From assembly GCF_900143265.1 (NCBI RefSeq), contig NZ_FRDJ01000003.1, positions 1-64,000 of the forward strand: a DNA stretch of 64,000 nt. The letters run 5' to 3'. The notes beneath the pieces are model-generated. The model saw nothing but the letters and a program-made list of their open reading frames with translations, searched no databases and was not told where the DNA came from. The position numbers and the translations under genes are program-made. Source of the DNA: Fervidobacterium gondwanense DSM 13020 (GTDB lineage Bacteria > Thermotogota > Thermotogae > Thermotogales > Fervidobacteriaceae). Within the stretch, counting starts at the first letter, position 1. The number at the start of each line of letters is the position of its first letter. Below, one piece after another: positions 7,971 through 16,760 of this stretch.

Positions 7971-9907
7971 ATGATCACCCTTCCGATCGTGTATGTGATG
8001 AAAGCTAAGATGTAAGATATGCTTAGGCTATATATCACTGCAAACGCTGTATATTTCCAGCTGTTCGTTTCACCTTTTATTGCAGCCAGTGTTGCAAAGC
8101 ACGGCATGTATCCGAGGACGAATACCATTAACGAAGCAGCAACGACCGGATTTAAGTGAATATTAGACGCATTCTCGTAAAACTGAGACAGAGAAGATAC
8201 AATGACTTCTTTAGCAACACCGCCAAATATGAGCGCTGAAACTATTTGCCAAGTGTAGTTAAGAGGTGCGAATATAGGTTGCAAAAACTTACCAAGCATC
8301 GAAACGTAGCTGTTTTCTATGTTTGCTGGATCAGGGAAGTAACTAAGTGCCCAAATTACAACACTTGATACGAATATTATCGTTCCTGCTTTCTCCAAGA
8401 AGTGCCTTCCTCTGTTCCACATGTACGTAGCAACGTTCGAAATCTTTGGAAATCTGTACCTTGGCAACTCCATGACAAGCGGAACGTTTTGTCCTTTTAG
8501 TACAACCTTGTTTATGATTCTTGACGAGAGAGCTGTCAAAACGAGGCTCAGTACGTATATAGCAAAGAATGCCTCAGCTTTATGGTTCGGGAACGCGACG
8601 CTTATGATTAAAAGGTATACGGGAATTCGCGCACTGCAACTGATGAATGGCGAAACTAAAATTGTTGTAACTCTTTCTCTTTCGTCAGAAAGCCCGCGAG
8701 CTGCCATAACTGTACTAACGTTACAACCAAAACCAAGTAAGAGAGTCATGAACGAACGGCCCGTGAGCCTCAGCGAATACATAATTCTGTCCATCAAAAA
8801 TGCGATCCTTGGTAGATACCCACTCTCCTCCATTATTCCAAGTGCGAAGAAGAGTGCGAAGATACTCGGGACAAACGCGAGAACACTTCCTACGCCATTT
8901 ATTATGCCTTGAGAAATAAGCGACGAAAGCATCGTTTCCGAGCCAATCATTTCTGAAAGTTTTCCGAATAAGAATTCAAGAAGTCCGACAAGGGGTTCGG
9001 AGACTTTGAAGGTAAAATTAAATGCAAGGTACATAAGCGCGAGGAATATCGGGATACCAATGAATCTATGAGTCAGTACGTGATCCAGAGCCTCAGTAAC
9101 CGTTAATGCGCTGTCGGTTTTCTGGAAAGCCTTTTGCAAGACGTCGTTTATGTACTCGTACTTGATCGAAGGTATTTTTGTAGCAAGTGAGTCATCTGAC
9201 TTTTCAGGATTGCTATTCATATTTGAACTCTGAAGTTCTTCAGACTGGCCCTGTTTTTGACAATCTTTGCTCAAAAACTCAGATACGAACTTGTCCCCTT
9301 CGATAACTTTTATGGCAGTGAATCTTTTATTGAAACCTTCCATCACGCACTTTTCTACTTCAGAGATCCTTTCTTCGACCTCTTTTCCGTAGTCTATTAA
9401 TAAAGGTCTTGTGGGTTTTTTAAACGCAGATACGATCTTCTGTTTAAGTTCATCAATACCTTCCCCGGTGTGAGCTGACGTAAGGATAACGGGCACTCGC
9501 AGAAATGTCTCGAGTACGGCTTTATCTATTTTGTATCCGCCCTTTCTTGCCTCGTCAATCGCATTAAACACCGCAACGACGTTGAGTTCCAATTCTAATG
9601 CTTCGAGGAGTAAAAACAATCCCTGTTCAGGGCTCATACTATCGATTATTACTACCGTCACATTTGGCGGAGAAAAGAGCAGATAATCTCTCGTCACTTT
9701 TTCATCTATCGACGTGGCTGTCAGTGTGTATACGCCAGGCAAATCAACAAAATGAAGAGTGTAGCCTTCATACGTTGTGGCACCTTCTATCCTCGATACC
9801 GTAACACCGGGCCAGTTGGCGACGTACTGCCTCGCGCCAACCAACCTGTTGAAAAGGCTTGTTTTTCCTACGTTTGGATTTCCGAGTAGTCCTACTGTTA
9901 TGACCAT
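7967..9907 (-). CDS. feoB: Ferrous iron transporter FeoB
   Basis: A 646-residue protein with an N-terminal G domain and a C-terminal membrane part. The G motifs are GNPNVGKTSLFN (G1, residue about 8), DLPGVYTLT (G3) and NAID (G4). A variable, acidic and Gln/Ser-rich linker at residues about 215-245 precedes the transporter core, with two Gate-like regions. LLLGFGCNVSTVMAARG carries the conserved Cys of the FeoB core, and VLGYMPCFATLAAIKGE is its counterpart near the C-terminus. It imports Fe(II) across the cytoplasmic membrane. Its start overlaps the feoA stop (TAATG). Regulation is likely by iron through the operators upstream of feoA. Confidence 0.97.
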   Translation of the reverse strand: MVITVGLLGNPNVGKTSLFNRLVGARQYVANWPGVTVSRIEGATTYEGYTLHFVDLPGVYTLTATSIDEKVTRDYLLFSPPNVTVVIIDSMSPEQGLFLLLEALELELNVVAVFNAIDEARKGGYKIDKAVLETFLRVPVILTSAHTGEGIDELKQKIVSAFKKPTRPLLIDYGKEVEERISEVEKCVMEGFNKRFTAIKVIEGDKFVSEFLSKDCQKQGQSEELQSSNMNSNPEKSDDSLATKIPSIKYEYINDVLQKAFQKTDSALTVTEALDHVLTHRFIGIPIFLALMYLAFNFTFKVSEPLVGLLEFLFGKLSEMIGSETMLSSLISQGIINGVGSVLAFVPSIFALFFALGIMEESGYLPRIAFLMDRIMYSLRLTGRSFMTLLLGFGCNVSTVMAARGLSDERERVTTILVSPFISCSARIPVYLLIISVAFPNHKAEAFFAIYVLSLVLTALSSRIINKVVLKGQNVPLVMELPRYRFPKISNVATYMWNRGRHFLEKAGTIIFVSSVVIWALSYFPDPANIENSYVSMLGKFLQPIFAPLNYTWQIVSALIFGGVAKEVIVSSLSQFYENASNIHLNPVVAASLMVFVLGYMPCFATLAAIKGETNSWKYTAFAVIYSLSISYILAFITYTIGRVII

Positions 9908-10398
9908 TACTTACCACACTCCTGACGTTTTTCAACCTGTAGAGATTCTGTCATCTTGTAATCTTTGACTGGTACAACATAGATCTTTGAGAGTTTCCCA
10001 AGTCCTATGTCATAAAGACCAGTAGGTGTCTTCACCCTTCTGTCTGGTAGTAACAAGAGCTTTGAATTTTCAACTATACCACATTTTTCAAAGAATCTTC
10101 TTGCCATAATCCCGGCTCTCAGTTCTTTGACGATGTATTCTCCGGGGGCAACGTACGAAAGTGGTAAAGAGCTCTCCTGCTGGAGCTTCACCTCAATCAG
10201 CTCAGCTTCTGATTGCCTAAGTGTTATTATCTTGTTGAACACTTTGTACATGCGTGGGTCACCCATCGGTGCACTCCTGATAACTGTTATGCTCACTCCA
10301 GGCAAGATACCTATAGCTCTCAGTCTTGGAGAAATTTCAGATTCACCAACCTTTTCAACAATCGCTTCTGCACCAACAGGTACTTCTGATAATCTCAT
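9907..10398 (-). CDS. feoA: Tandem-domain FeoA protein
   Basis: A 163-residue cytosolic partner of FeoB made of two FeoA/SH3-like domains. The first covers residues about 1-70 (LSEVPVGAEAIVEKVG, LRAIGILPGVSITV) and the second about 78-145 (VAPGEYIVKEL, FFEKCGIVENSKLLLL), with a charged tail. Typical FeoA proteins have one domain of about 75 residues, so this is a duplication or fusion. The ATG is preceded by GGGGGTGA. It is the first gene of the feo operon and follows a strong promoter bracketed by two inverted repeats. Confidence 0.9.
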   Translation of the reverse strand: MRLSEVPVGAEAIVEKVGESEISPRLRAIGILPGVSITVIRSAPMGDPRMYKVFNKIITLRQSEAELIEVKLQQESSLPLSYVAPGEYIVKELRAGIMARRFFEKCGIVENSKLLLLPDRRVKTPTGLYDIGLGKLSKIYVVPVKDYKMTESLQVEKRQECGK

Positions 10399-10431
10399 AA
10401 TTCACCCCCACTTTCAATTATCATTAAAGAA

Positions 10432-10450
10432 ATTGAGAATCAATCTCAAT
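10432..10450. promoter_or_regulatory. Candidate iron-repressor operator, proximal
   Basis: A perfect inverted repeat ATTGAGA-N5-TCTCAAT lies 3 bp downstream of the feo -10 box and so covers the expected transcription start. The shared TGAGA half-site with the distal repeat suggests one regulator, possibly Fur- or DtxR-like. Confidence 0.6.
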
Positions 10451-10453
10451 AAT

Positions 10454-10482
10454 ATGATACATTAAGAGTGTAATGATGTCAA
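10454..10482 (-). promoter_or_regulatory. Promoter of the feoAB operon
   Basis: On the minus strand a consensus TTGACA is separated by 17 bp from TATCAT. It is flanked on both sides by related inverted repeats. Confidence 0.75.
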
Positions 10483-10487
10483 TAATT

Positions 10488-10507
10488 TTTGAGAATTTTT
10501 TCTCAAA
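10488..10507. promoter_or_regulatory. Candidate iron-repressor operator, distal
   Basis: A perfect inverted repeat TTTGAGAA-N4-TTCTCAAA lies 5 bp upstream of the feo -35 box. It shares the TTGAGA...TCTCAA arms with the proximal repeat 37 bp away. It is also 22 bp upstream of the divergent glnA promoter, so it could influence both. Confidence 0.6.
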
Positions 10508-10529
10508 TCCATTCTAATAAAAAGTATTG

Positions 10530-10558
10530 TTGACCACGGGAAGTTATAGTGCTAAAAT
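10530..10558 (+). promoter_or_regulatory. Promoter of glnA
   Basis: TTGACC is followed after 17 bp by TAAAAT, about 105 bp before the glnA start. The untranslated leader of about 100 nt shows no obvious riboswitch. Confidence 0.65.
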
Positions 10559-10664
10559 AACAGTATACTTTTGCATGAGCGTTATTGTGTCCTGTTGCTA
10601 ATTACAGAAGGTGTTTTAAAGTTTCACAAGTGTAAGTCAATTTATACGAAGTGGGGGGAAGAGT

Positions 10665-11990
10665 ATGGAGATGAGTAAGGAGAAGTTGTACGAATTTATT
10701 GAAAAGAACAAGGTAGGATTTATTAGGTTACAGTTCACGGATATCAACGGGACGATGAAGAACGTTGAAATACCTGCCGATGAGATTGACAGTGCATTGT
10801 CTTCAGGTATTATGTTCGATGGCTCATCAGTTGAGGGTTTTGCAAGGCTACACGAATCAGATATGTATCTTAAACCAGACTTGAGAACCGTTGCAATGCT
10901 GCCGTGGACATTCGACGGACGAAGGAGTGCAAGGATTATCTGCGATGTGTACAACAATCCTGAAACACCGTTCGAGGGTGACCCGAGATACAGATTGAGA
11001 CTTGTGGAAGAGAAAGCGAGGAAGATGGGGTTCATTCCATACGCAGGTCCAGAGGTGGAGTTCTTTATCCTTCCAAGAGCGAATGGAAGACCGGTTTTCG
11101 AATTTCTCGATAATGGAAGCTACTTCGATTTGTTACCGGTAGATATAGCCGAGGACATAAGAACGGAAGTCTCAGTGCACCTTGAAGAGATGGGAATTGA
11201 TGTCGAAACAACTCACCACGAGGTTGCTCCATCTCAGCACGAAGTTGATTTCAGATACGCAGAGCCTATTGTTGCTGCTGATAATGTCCAAACCGTTAAA
11301 CTTGTTATCAAGACACTTGCAATTAGGAATAATCTTTATGCAACCTTCATGCCTAAACCATTCTTTGGCGTAAATGGAAGCGGTATGCACGTTCATATGA
11401 GTCTTTTCACACTCGATGGGAAGAACGCTTTTTACGATGAGACTGCGCCTGATGGTATTTCTCAAACTATGAAGTACTTTATTGGTGGATTAATTGCACA
11501 CGCACGTGAGATAACCGCTGTCACAAATCCAACTGTTAACAGCTACAAGAGATTGGTTCCTGGATACGAGGCACCTGTAAACATAGCATGGAGTAAAGGT
11601 AACAGAACCGCTTTAATAAGGATTCCTAAGGCAAGGGGAAAGGCTACAAGGCTCGAGTACCGTGCACCGGATCCGTCATGTAACCCTTATCTCGCATTCG
11701 CAGTTATTTTAGCAGCAGGATTAAACGGTATAGAGAATAAAATAGAGGCACCTATGGCAGTTGAGGAGAATATATACAAGATGACAGAAGCGGAAAAGCA
11801 AAAAAGAGGTATCAACAAACTTCCAGCAAATCTTAAAGAGGCACTGATCGAAGCAGAAAAGAGCAAGTTAGTAAGGGAAGTATTGGGAGAGCATGTGTGG
11901 GAGAAGTTCCTGACATTAAAAGAAAGAGAATGGTGGGAATATTCAACAAACGTTTCTGAATGGGAGAGGAAGAGGTACGAAAACATATAG
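10665..11990 (+). CDS. glnA: Glutamine synthetase type I
   Basis: A 441-residue GSI-type enzyme that makes glutamine from glutamate, ammonia and ATP. It shows the N-terminal beta-grasp domain (FIRLQFTDINGTMKNVEI), the motif MFDGSSVEGF, the metal-binding GPEVEFF, NGSGMHVHMS, and the glutamate/ATP site around NPTVNSYKRLVPGYEAP. The length and the absence of an adenylylation insertion match the short GSI-alpha type. The start follows GGGGGGAAG; an in-frame ATG two codons later is an alternative. The next gene's coding frame runs into the glnA stop region. Confidence 0.97.
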   Translation: MEMSKEKLYEFIEKNKVGFIRLQFTDINGTMKNVEIPADEIDSALSSGIMFDGSSVEGFARLHESDMYLKPDLRTVAMLPWTFDGRRSARIICDVYNNPETPFEGDPRYRLRLVEEKARKMGFIPYAGPEVEFFILPRANGRPVFEFLDNGSYFDLLPVDIAEDIRTEVSVHLEEMGIDVETTHHEVAPSQHEVDFRYAEPIVAADNVQTVKLVIKTLAIRNNLYATFMPKPFFGVNGSGMHVHMSLFTLDGKNAFYDETAPDGISQTMKYFIGGLIAHAREITAVTNPTVNSYKRLVPGYEAPVNIAWSKGNRTALIRIPKARGKATRLEYRAPDPSCNPYLAFAVILAAGLNGIENKIEAPMAVEENIYKMTEAEKQKRGINKLPANLKEALIEAEKSKLVREVLGEHVWEKFLTLKEREWWEYSTNVSEWERKRYENI

Positions 11991-12000
11991 TCTCGGCAGT

Positions 12001-13686
12001 TTTCTGCCAACAACACCTGAAGAGTTAAGAATAAAAAACTTAGATATCATCTTAGTGACGGGTGATGCCTACGTGGATCACCCGTCTTTTGGCGCTGCAT
12101 TACTTGGGAGGTATCTCGAATCTCACGGCTATAAGGTTGGAATCATCGCACAACCTGAGAATCCTCAAGATATAGAGCGACTTGGAAAGCCTAATCTGTT
12201 CTTTGGTGTCACTTCGGGTAATGTCGATTCCATGGTGGCTAATTATACCGCATCAAGGAAAAAGAGAAAGAGCGATGATTATACACCAGGCGGTGTCAAT
12301 AACAAAAGACCTGATAGAGCTGTAATACAGTATGTGAACTGGATAAAACAGGTTTTCAAAGATGTCAAAGTTGTTATCGGTGGTATAGAGGCAAGCTTAC
12401 GTAGATTCGCACATTATGATTGGTGGAGTGATAAGGTTAGGAAATCGATATTAATCGATTCAAAAGCTGATATTCTTGTGTACGGCATGGGGGAACGCGC
12501 AATACTCGAAATCGCAAAGCGTCTGGAGAACGGAAAAGACCTCGATAACATACGCGGCACGATGGTTTGGAAAAGTTCAATACCGCAGAATATACAAAAC
12601 GCAATTTTCTTGCCTACGTTCGAAGAGGTTTCGGTTGATAAGAAACTCTACGGTGAAGCTTATAAGAAAGCAGTGTTCTTCACAGATCCATACAAAAATT
12701 ACGTTTTAGTACAAAAGCAGGATAACAGGTACGTAATCCAATATCCGCCTGCTTTGCCATTAACACAGGAAGAACTCGATGAGCTGTATTTACTCCCTTA
12801 TACAAGGCACGTGCATCCATTTTACCTTTCCAAAGGCGAAGTAAAGGCTATAGAAACGGTGAAATTTTCAATAACAGCGGTTAGAGGTTGTTTTGGTAAT
12901 TGCTCGTTCTGTGCAATCACGAATCACCAGTCGACCCATGTTGTATCAAGGTCTGTTGATTCCATAATCGAGGAAGCTAAAATACTCACAAGACTGCCTG
13001 ATTTTCGGGGCACGATTGTTGATGTTGGTGGTCCCACAGCAAATATGTATGGGTTATCTTGCCAAGTCAGGAATTCAAAAGGTCAGTGTGAAAAAGGTTG
13101 TCTGCATCCAAGCGTTTGTAAACTGTCTATTTCTGGCGAACAATTCGATAGTGCGGATGCGTTCATATCGCTGCTCAAGTCAGTCAAATCGGTGCCGGGT
13201 GTAAAACACGTCTTCATAGGTTCGGGTTTGAGACACGATTTGATACTTGCATCTTCAAAGGCTGATTACATAATAAATGAGCTTGTGGAATTCACTTCAG
13301 GTCAGCTAAAACTAGCACCAGAGCATGCACATCCAAAGGTATTAAAATTCATGCACAAACCTTCAGCAGAACTGTTCTTGGATTTCAAAAAACGCTTTGA
13401 AGATGATGCAAGACGAAAAGGACAAAAAAAGTATGTGATAGGCTATTTCATCGTCGCACATCCCGGTGAAGGACCAGAAGAAAATAAATACCTTCGCGAG
13501 TTTATCAAGAGAAACCTGGGTTACATACCACAGCAAGTTCAGATATTTACACCAACCCCAGGAACGCTCAGCACGACCATGTATTATACTGGTTTCGATC
13601 CGTTCACTGGGGAAAGTGTTTATGTAGAAAAGAGCGAGAAGAACAGAAATTTGTACAAAGAGAATATTATTAACCTAAGAAAATGA
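12001..13686 (+). CDS. ygiQ: YgiQ family radical SAM protein (5' end unresolved)
   Basis: A protein of at least 560 residues of the YgiQ family. The N-terminal domain contains VTGDAYVDHPSFGAALLGRYLE; the radical SAM cysteine motif is CFGNCSFCAITNHQ (Cys-x3-Cys-x2-Cys) near residue 295. The C-terminal part includes ELVEFTSGQLKLAPEHAHP and HPGEGPEENKY. The biochemical function of the family is not settled. The first ordinary start codon, GTG at 12055, would cut into the first beta strand (IILVTGDAYVDHP). The same frame encodes the family-typical FLPTTPEELRIKNLD from 12001, and no ATG, GTG or TTG exists upstream in frame. The true start is probably a non-standard codon overlapping the glnA 3' end; the coordinate given is a minimum. 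Confidence 0.85.
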   Translation, partial: FLPTTPEELRIKNLDIILVTGDAYVDHPSFGAALLGRYLESHGYKVGIIAQPENPQDIERLGKPNLFFGVTSGNVDSMVANYTASRKKRKSDDYTPGGVNNKRPDRAVIQYVNWIKQVFKDVKVVIGGIEASLRRFAHYDWWSDKVRKSILIDSKADILVYGMGERAILEIAKRLENGKDLDNIRGTMVWKSSIPQNIQNAIFLPTFEEVSVDKKLYGEAYKKAVFFTDPYKNYVLVQKQDNRYVIQYPPALPLTQEELDELYLLPYTRHVHPFYLSKGEVKAIETVKFSITAVRGCFGNCSFCAITNHQSTHVVSRSVDSIIEEAKILTRLPDFRGTIVDVGGPTANMYGLSCQVRNSKGQCEKGCLHPSVCKLSISGEQFDSADAFISLLKSVKSVPGVKHVFIGSGLRHDLILASSKADYIINELVEFTSGQLKLAPEHAHPKVLKFMHKPSAELFLDFKKRFEDDARRKGQKKYVIGYFIVAHPGEGPEENKYLREFIKRNLGYIPQQVQIFTPTPGTLSTTMYYTGFDPFTGESVYVEKSEKNRNLYKENIINLRK

Positions 13687-13693
13687 TGATTTC

Positions 13694-14761
13694 TTAAATG
13701 AAAACTTTCTCAACGTATGGACTTGTAAACGCTCTTAGTGCGCAGCCATAACTCATTCTAAACCTTACTATGTCCCCTACTTTGAATTCTCTATTGCTCT
13801 CGGTTGTGTCAACTATAAGGTGGTCGCTTGAAGCGTGGAGTATTTGAAGCCCATCTTCAAGAGGTTTTAATCCATCTGGTTTAACATCTTGTTCGCCGAC
13901 AGCAAGTATTACTCTTTTTCTGTATCCTCTATCTTCAAAGTGTGGCGTTCTTCCAAACGCGTCTTTTCCTATTTCTCCTACTGGGACTGATGGCTTGTAA
14001 TCCACCTCGATAACTTCTGCCTCTAATATCACGGTATCTTGTCTTAGGTATGGTATATCCCTATCACCAGTAGCATCGGTTCCGAGTATTATGCCTTCTC
14101 CAACCCTGAATTGGTTTATGCCTTTTGGCAATTTTCTATCCTCGAGCAATTTCAACGTCACTGTACTGCCACCACTAACAATTAATTGGCGACCGAGTTC
14201 TTTCTCGAGTTCATCTTTTATTCTCAGTAGCATACTCATGTTTTCTTCGGTGGGCAAGACTCCACCGTAACAACCTACGTTAGTGCCGATGCCACGAAGA
14301 TGAACGAATCTGAGATTATTTGCTACTTCGATTATTTCCTCTTTAGCCTTTTCAAACCAAACACCCTCTCTTAAATCGCCGACATCGATCATGTATATCA
14401 GACTGACATTTCTGTCTATTTCTTGAGCGTGTCTGTCTATGAGGTATGCAGTCTCTGGCATCGACACTAAGAATTCATCTACAATTCCTACAGCAAACGG
14501 AATTTCCGATGGCATAGGTATCCTCAACAGTTGGTATGGACCAGGAACTCCATTTTTGTACAGGTTTACGATGTTCTTGAGACGAGATTCCCCAATTTTG
14601 TCGACACCATTCAAGCGCATGATTTTACCTATTTGAGGATTCCCGAGCGTGAGTTTTGTCACGCCAACAAGTTCAATACCGTTAGAATGACATATTTCTG
14701 ATAGCTTCTGAACGTTGTTCTTTAATACGGAGGTGTCTATAATAAGCCTTGGGTAATCCAT
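13694..14761 (-). CDS. Alanine/ornithine racemase-family PLP enzyme
   Basis: A 355-residue protein with an alanine racemase-type TIM barrel: LIIDTSVLKNNVQKL at the N-terminus, VGVTKLTLG with the probable PLP lysine at residue 36, IGTNVGCYGG, IVSGGSTVTL and FRVGEGIILG for phosphate binding. A beta-rich C-terminal domain follows. This pattern fits the ornithine racemase-like group rather than biosynthetic alanine racemase. The substrate (Ala, Orn, Lys or another amino acid) cannot be told from sequence. D-amino acids could feed peptidoglycan, as Thermotogales have unusual D-Lys-containing walls. The gene is convergent with ygiQ, only 7 bp apart, with no terminator hairpin visible. Confidence 0.85.
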   Translation of the reverse strand: MDYPRLIIDTSVLKNNVQKLSEICHSNGIELVGVTKLTLGNPQIGKIMRLNGVDKIGESRLKNIVNLYKNGVPGPYQLLRIPMPSEIPFAVGIVDEFLVSMPETAYLIDRHAQEIDRNVSLIYMIDVGDLREGVWFEKAKEEIIEVANNLRFVHLRGIGTNVGCYGGVLPTEENMSMLLRIKDELEKELGRQLIVSGGSTVTLKLLEDRKLPKGINQFRVGEGIILGTDATGDRDIPYLRQDTVILEAEVIEVDYKPSVPVGEIGKDAFGRTPHFEDRGYRKRVILAVGEQDVKPDGLKPLEDGLQILHASSDHLIVDTTESNREFKVGDIVRFRMSYGCALRAFTSPYVEKVFI

Positions 14762-14909
14762 AAAATCCCCCTTTTCGGTGTTTTATATGAATGGAAATTA
14801 TGATATAATTGTTTGAAAACCGAATTAGGACGAGGATAGTTCAAGTTCACTTGTAATATTTTAAACTAAGTATGTTAAAGTGTAAATGAAGAAATCAGGA
14901 GGGATAAAA

Positions 14910-15707
14910 GTGGATACGAGAGTAAAAGAGGCTTGTGAATACATTACGTCAAATATCAATAACAAGCCAAAGATTGCTTTAATACTTGGCTCAGGATTGG
15001 GATTTTTGGCAGACAAAGTGAACAACGCTCGCTCAATAGCTTACAAAGACATTCCAAATTTTCCGTATTCTACCGCACCGGGACATGAGGGAAAGTTGGT
15101 TTTCGGAGAGCTCTTTGGAAGAGAGGTTGTTGTGTTGAACGGAAGGTTCCATATATACGAAGGTTGGAATCCTTCTGATATTAAGTTGGTTATTCACACG
15201 TTGAAGATGATTGGTGTGGAAAGGATTTTGATTACAAATGCCGCTGGTGCGATAAATACATCTTACAGCCCGGGTGACATAATTTTGGTGAAGGATATAA
15301 TCAACTTAATGTTCAGGAACCCTCTTAGAGGACCAAATGATAATGACATGGGACCAAGGTTTCCCGATATGCTTGGTGCATTCGATAGAGAGTGGATGGA
15401 AAAACTCAAAAATGCTGAGGGACTGAGAGAAGGAGTATACTTAGCTGTTACAGGTCCAACATACGAGACGCCAGCCGAAATAAGAGCATTTAGAAAGCTT
15501 GGGGCGGATTTGGTTGGTATGTCAACAGTGCCTGAGCTAATTGTCTGTGCACATGTTGGTATAAAGGCACTTGTGCTTTCGTGTGCGACAAATATGGCAG
15601 CTGGCGTATTGGACCAGCCTCTGTCTCATGAAGAAGTTGTCGAAGTTGCAAATATGGTAAAAGGCAGGTTCACAGAGATAGTTCAGAAAGCTTTGGAGGT
15701 GCTTTGA
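14910..15707 (+). CDS. Purine nucleoside phosphorylase
   Basis: A 265-residue trimeric-type (PNP-I) phosphorylase that splits inosine and guanosine with phosphate. Motifs are LILGSGLG (phosphate loop), PGHEGKLVFG, GRFHIYEGW, ITNAAGAIN, and GPTYETPAEIRAFRKLGADLVGMSTVPE, which carries the base-binding Glu and Met. The GTG at 14910 is preferred over an in-frame ATG at 14886 because AGGAGGG (14897-14903) is 6 bp upstream. The stop overlaps the next start by 1 bp (TGATG). It opens a 29-kb run of same-strand genes. Confidence 0.95.
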   Translation: MDTRVKEACEYITSNINNKPKIALILGSGLGFLADKVNNARSIAYKDIPNFPYSTAPGHEGKLVFGELFGREVVVLNGRFHIYEGWNPSDIKLVIHTLKMIGVERILITNAAGAINTSYSPGDIILVKDIINLMFRNPLRGPNDNDMGPRFPDMLGAFDREWMEKLKNAEGLREGVYLAVTGPTYETPAEIRAFRKLGADLVGMSTVPELIVCAHVGIKALVLSCATNMAAGVLDQPLSHEEVVEVANMVKGRFTEIVQKALEVL

Positions 15708-16708
15708 TGAATAGAGATTTTCTAACAATAGTTGCTGAATTAAACTCAGCAAATAAGGTTCTTGTTGTTGGACATATAATGCCGGACGGTGATGATATAA
15801 GCTCCGTGCTTAGCGTAACTCTTGGGTTGAAAAAACTTGGTAAAGAAGTCTTCGCTGGAATTGACTGGAGGATTCCATGGTATTTCTATGAATTTGAAGA
15901 GACCAATATAATTAAAACTTTTGATGATATAAAGTCTTCTGGATTTGTTCCTGATGTAGTTTTGGTTGTTGATGCTTCCAGCCCAGATAGGATAGGTAGA
16001 TTTCAAGAATTCCTTGGTAGCGTGCCGTTGATGGTAATAGACCACCACGGAACGAATACGCTTTTTGGAAATATCAACTGGGTTGATACGAAATTTGGCT
16101 CAACGGCACAAATGGTTTACAGACTAAATACCGAGCTTGGCGTTGAGTACGATGAGAGATTGGCAACGATAAATTTGATGGGAATAGCAACAGATACGGG
16201 TTTCTTTAGGTACTCGAATGCTGATGAAATAGTATTCAGCGATGCTACAAAACTTGTTTTTTTGGGCGGAAAGGTGTACCTTGTCTCCAGATTGTTTGAG
16301 AATAAGAGAATCGAGCAGTTTAAATTGCTTTCGACGATGATAGAACACTTGAAGATGGAAGCTAATGGAAAGATCGTTTACTCATACCTGTCTAAGGAGG
16401 ATTATGAAACTAACAATTGCACTGAGGACGACAGTGGAGGGTTTGTTGGAGAACTTAGATCAATTCAAGGAACTGAATTAGCGATCTTTTTTTCGGAATA
16501 CGAAAATAGCGAAGTGCACATAAGTTTCAGGTCGAAAGATTGGTTTGACTGTAGTAAACTCGCTGTACTCCTTGGTGGAGGGGGGCATCCAAGGGCAGCT
16601 GGTTGTACTTTAAAAGGAGATTTGTTTGTGATTGTAGAACAAGTTATTAGGGAAGCTAAAACGATGTTTGCCGCACAGAACAAGGAGATAGAAAAAATAG
16701 GTAGATAG
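15707..16708 (+). CDS. nrnA: DHH/DHHA1 phosphoesterase, NrnA-like
   Basis: A 333-residue DHH-superfamily enzyme. The metal-binding motifs are GHIMPDGDDISS, VVDASSPDR, VIDHHGTN and TDTGFFRY. The C-terminal DHHA1 domain ends in GGGGHPRAAGCTL. NrnA proteins degrade nanoRNAs and pAp, and relatives of this family also hydrolyse pGpG or cyclic dinucleotides, which is notable because two GGDEF proteins follow directly. GGAGGT is placed 7 bp before the ATG at 15707. Family assignment is solid; the exact substrate is inferred. Confidence 0.92.
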   Translation: MNRDFLTIVAELNSANKVLVVGHIMPDGDDISSVLSVTLGLKKLGKEVFAGIDWRIPWYFYEFEETNIIKTFDDIKSSGFVPDVVLVVDASSPDRIGRFQEFLGSVPLMVIDHHGTNTLFGNINWVDTKFGSTAQMVYRLNTELGVEYDERLATINLMGIATDTGFFRYSNADEIVFSDATKLVFLGGKVYLVSRLFENKRIEQFKLLSTMIEHLKMEANGKIVYSYLSKEDYETNNCTEDDSGGFVGELRSIQGTELAIFFSEYENSEVHISFRSKDWFDCSKLAVLLGGGGHPRAAGCTLKGDLFVIVEQVIREAKTMFAAQNKEIEKIGR

Positions 16709-16760
16709 GTCTTTATTAAGAAATACTTTAATTGAAATAGTTCAAACGCAAGGGGGGAAA

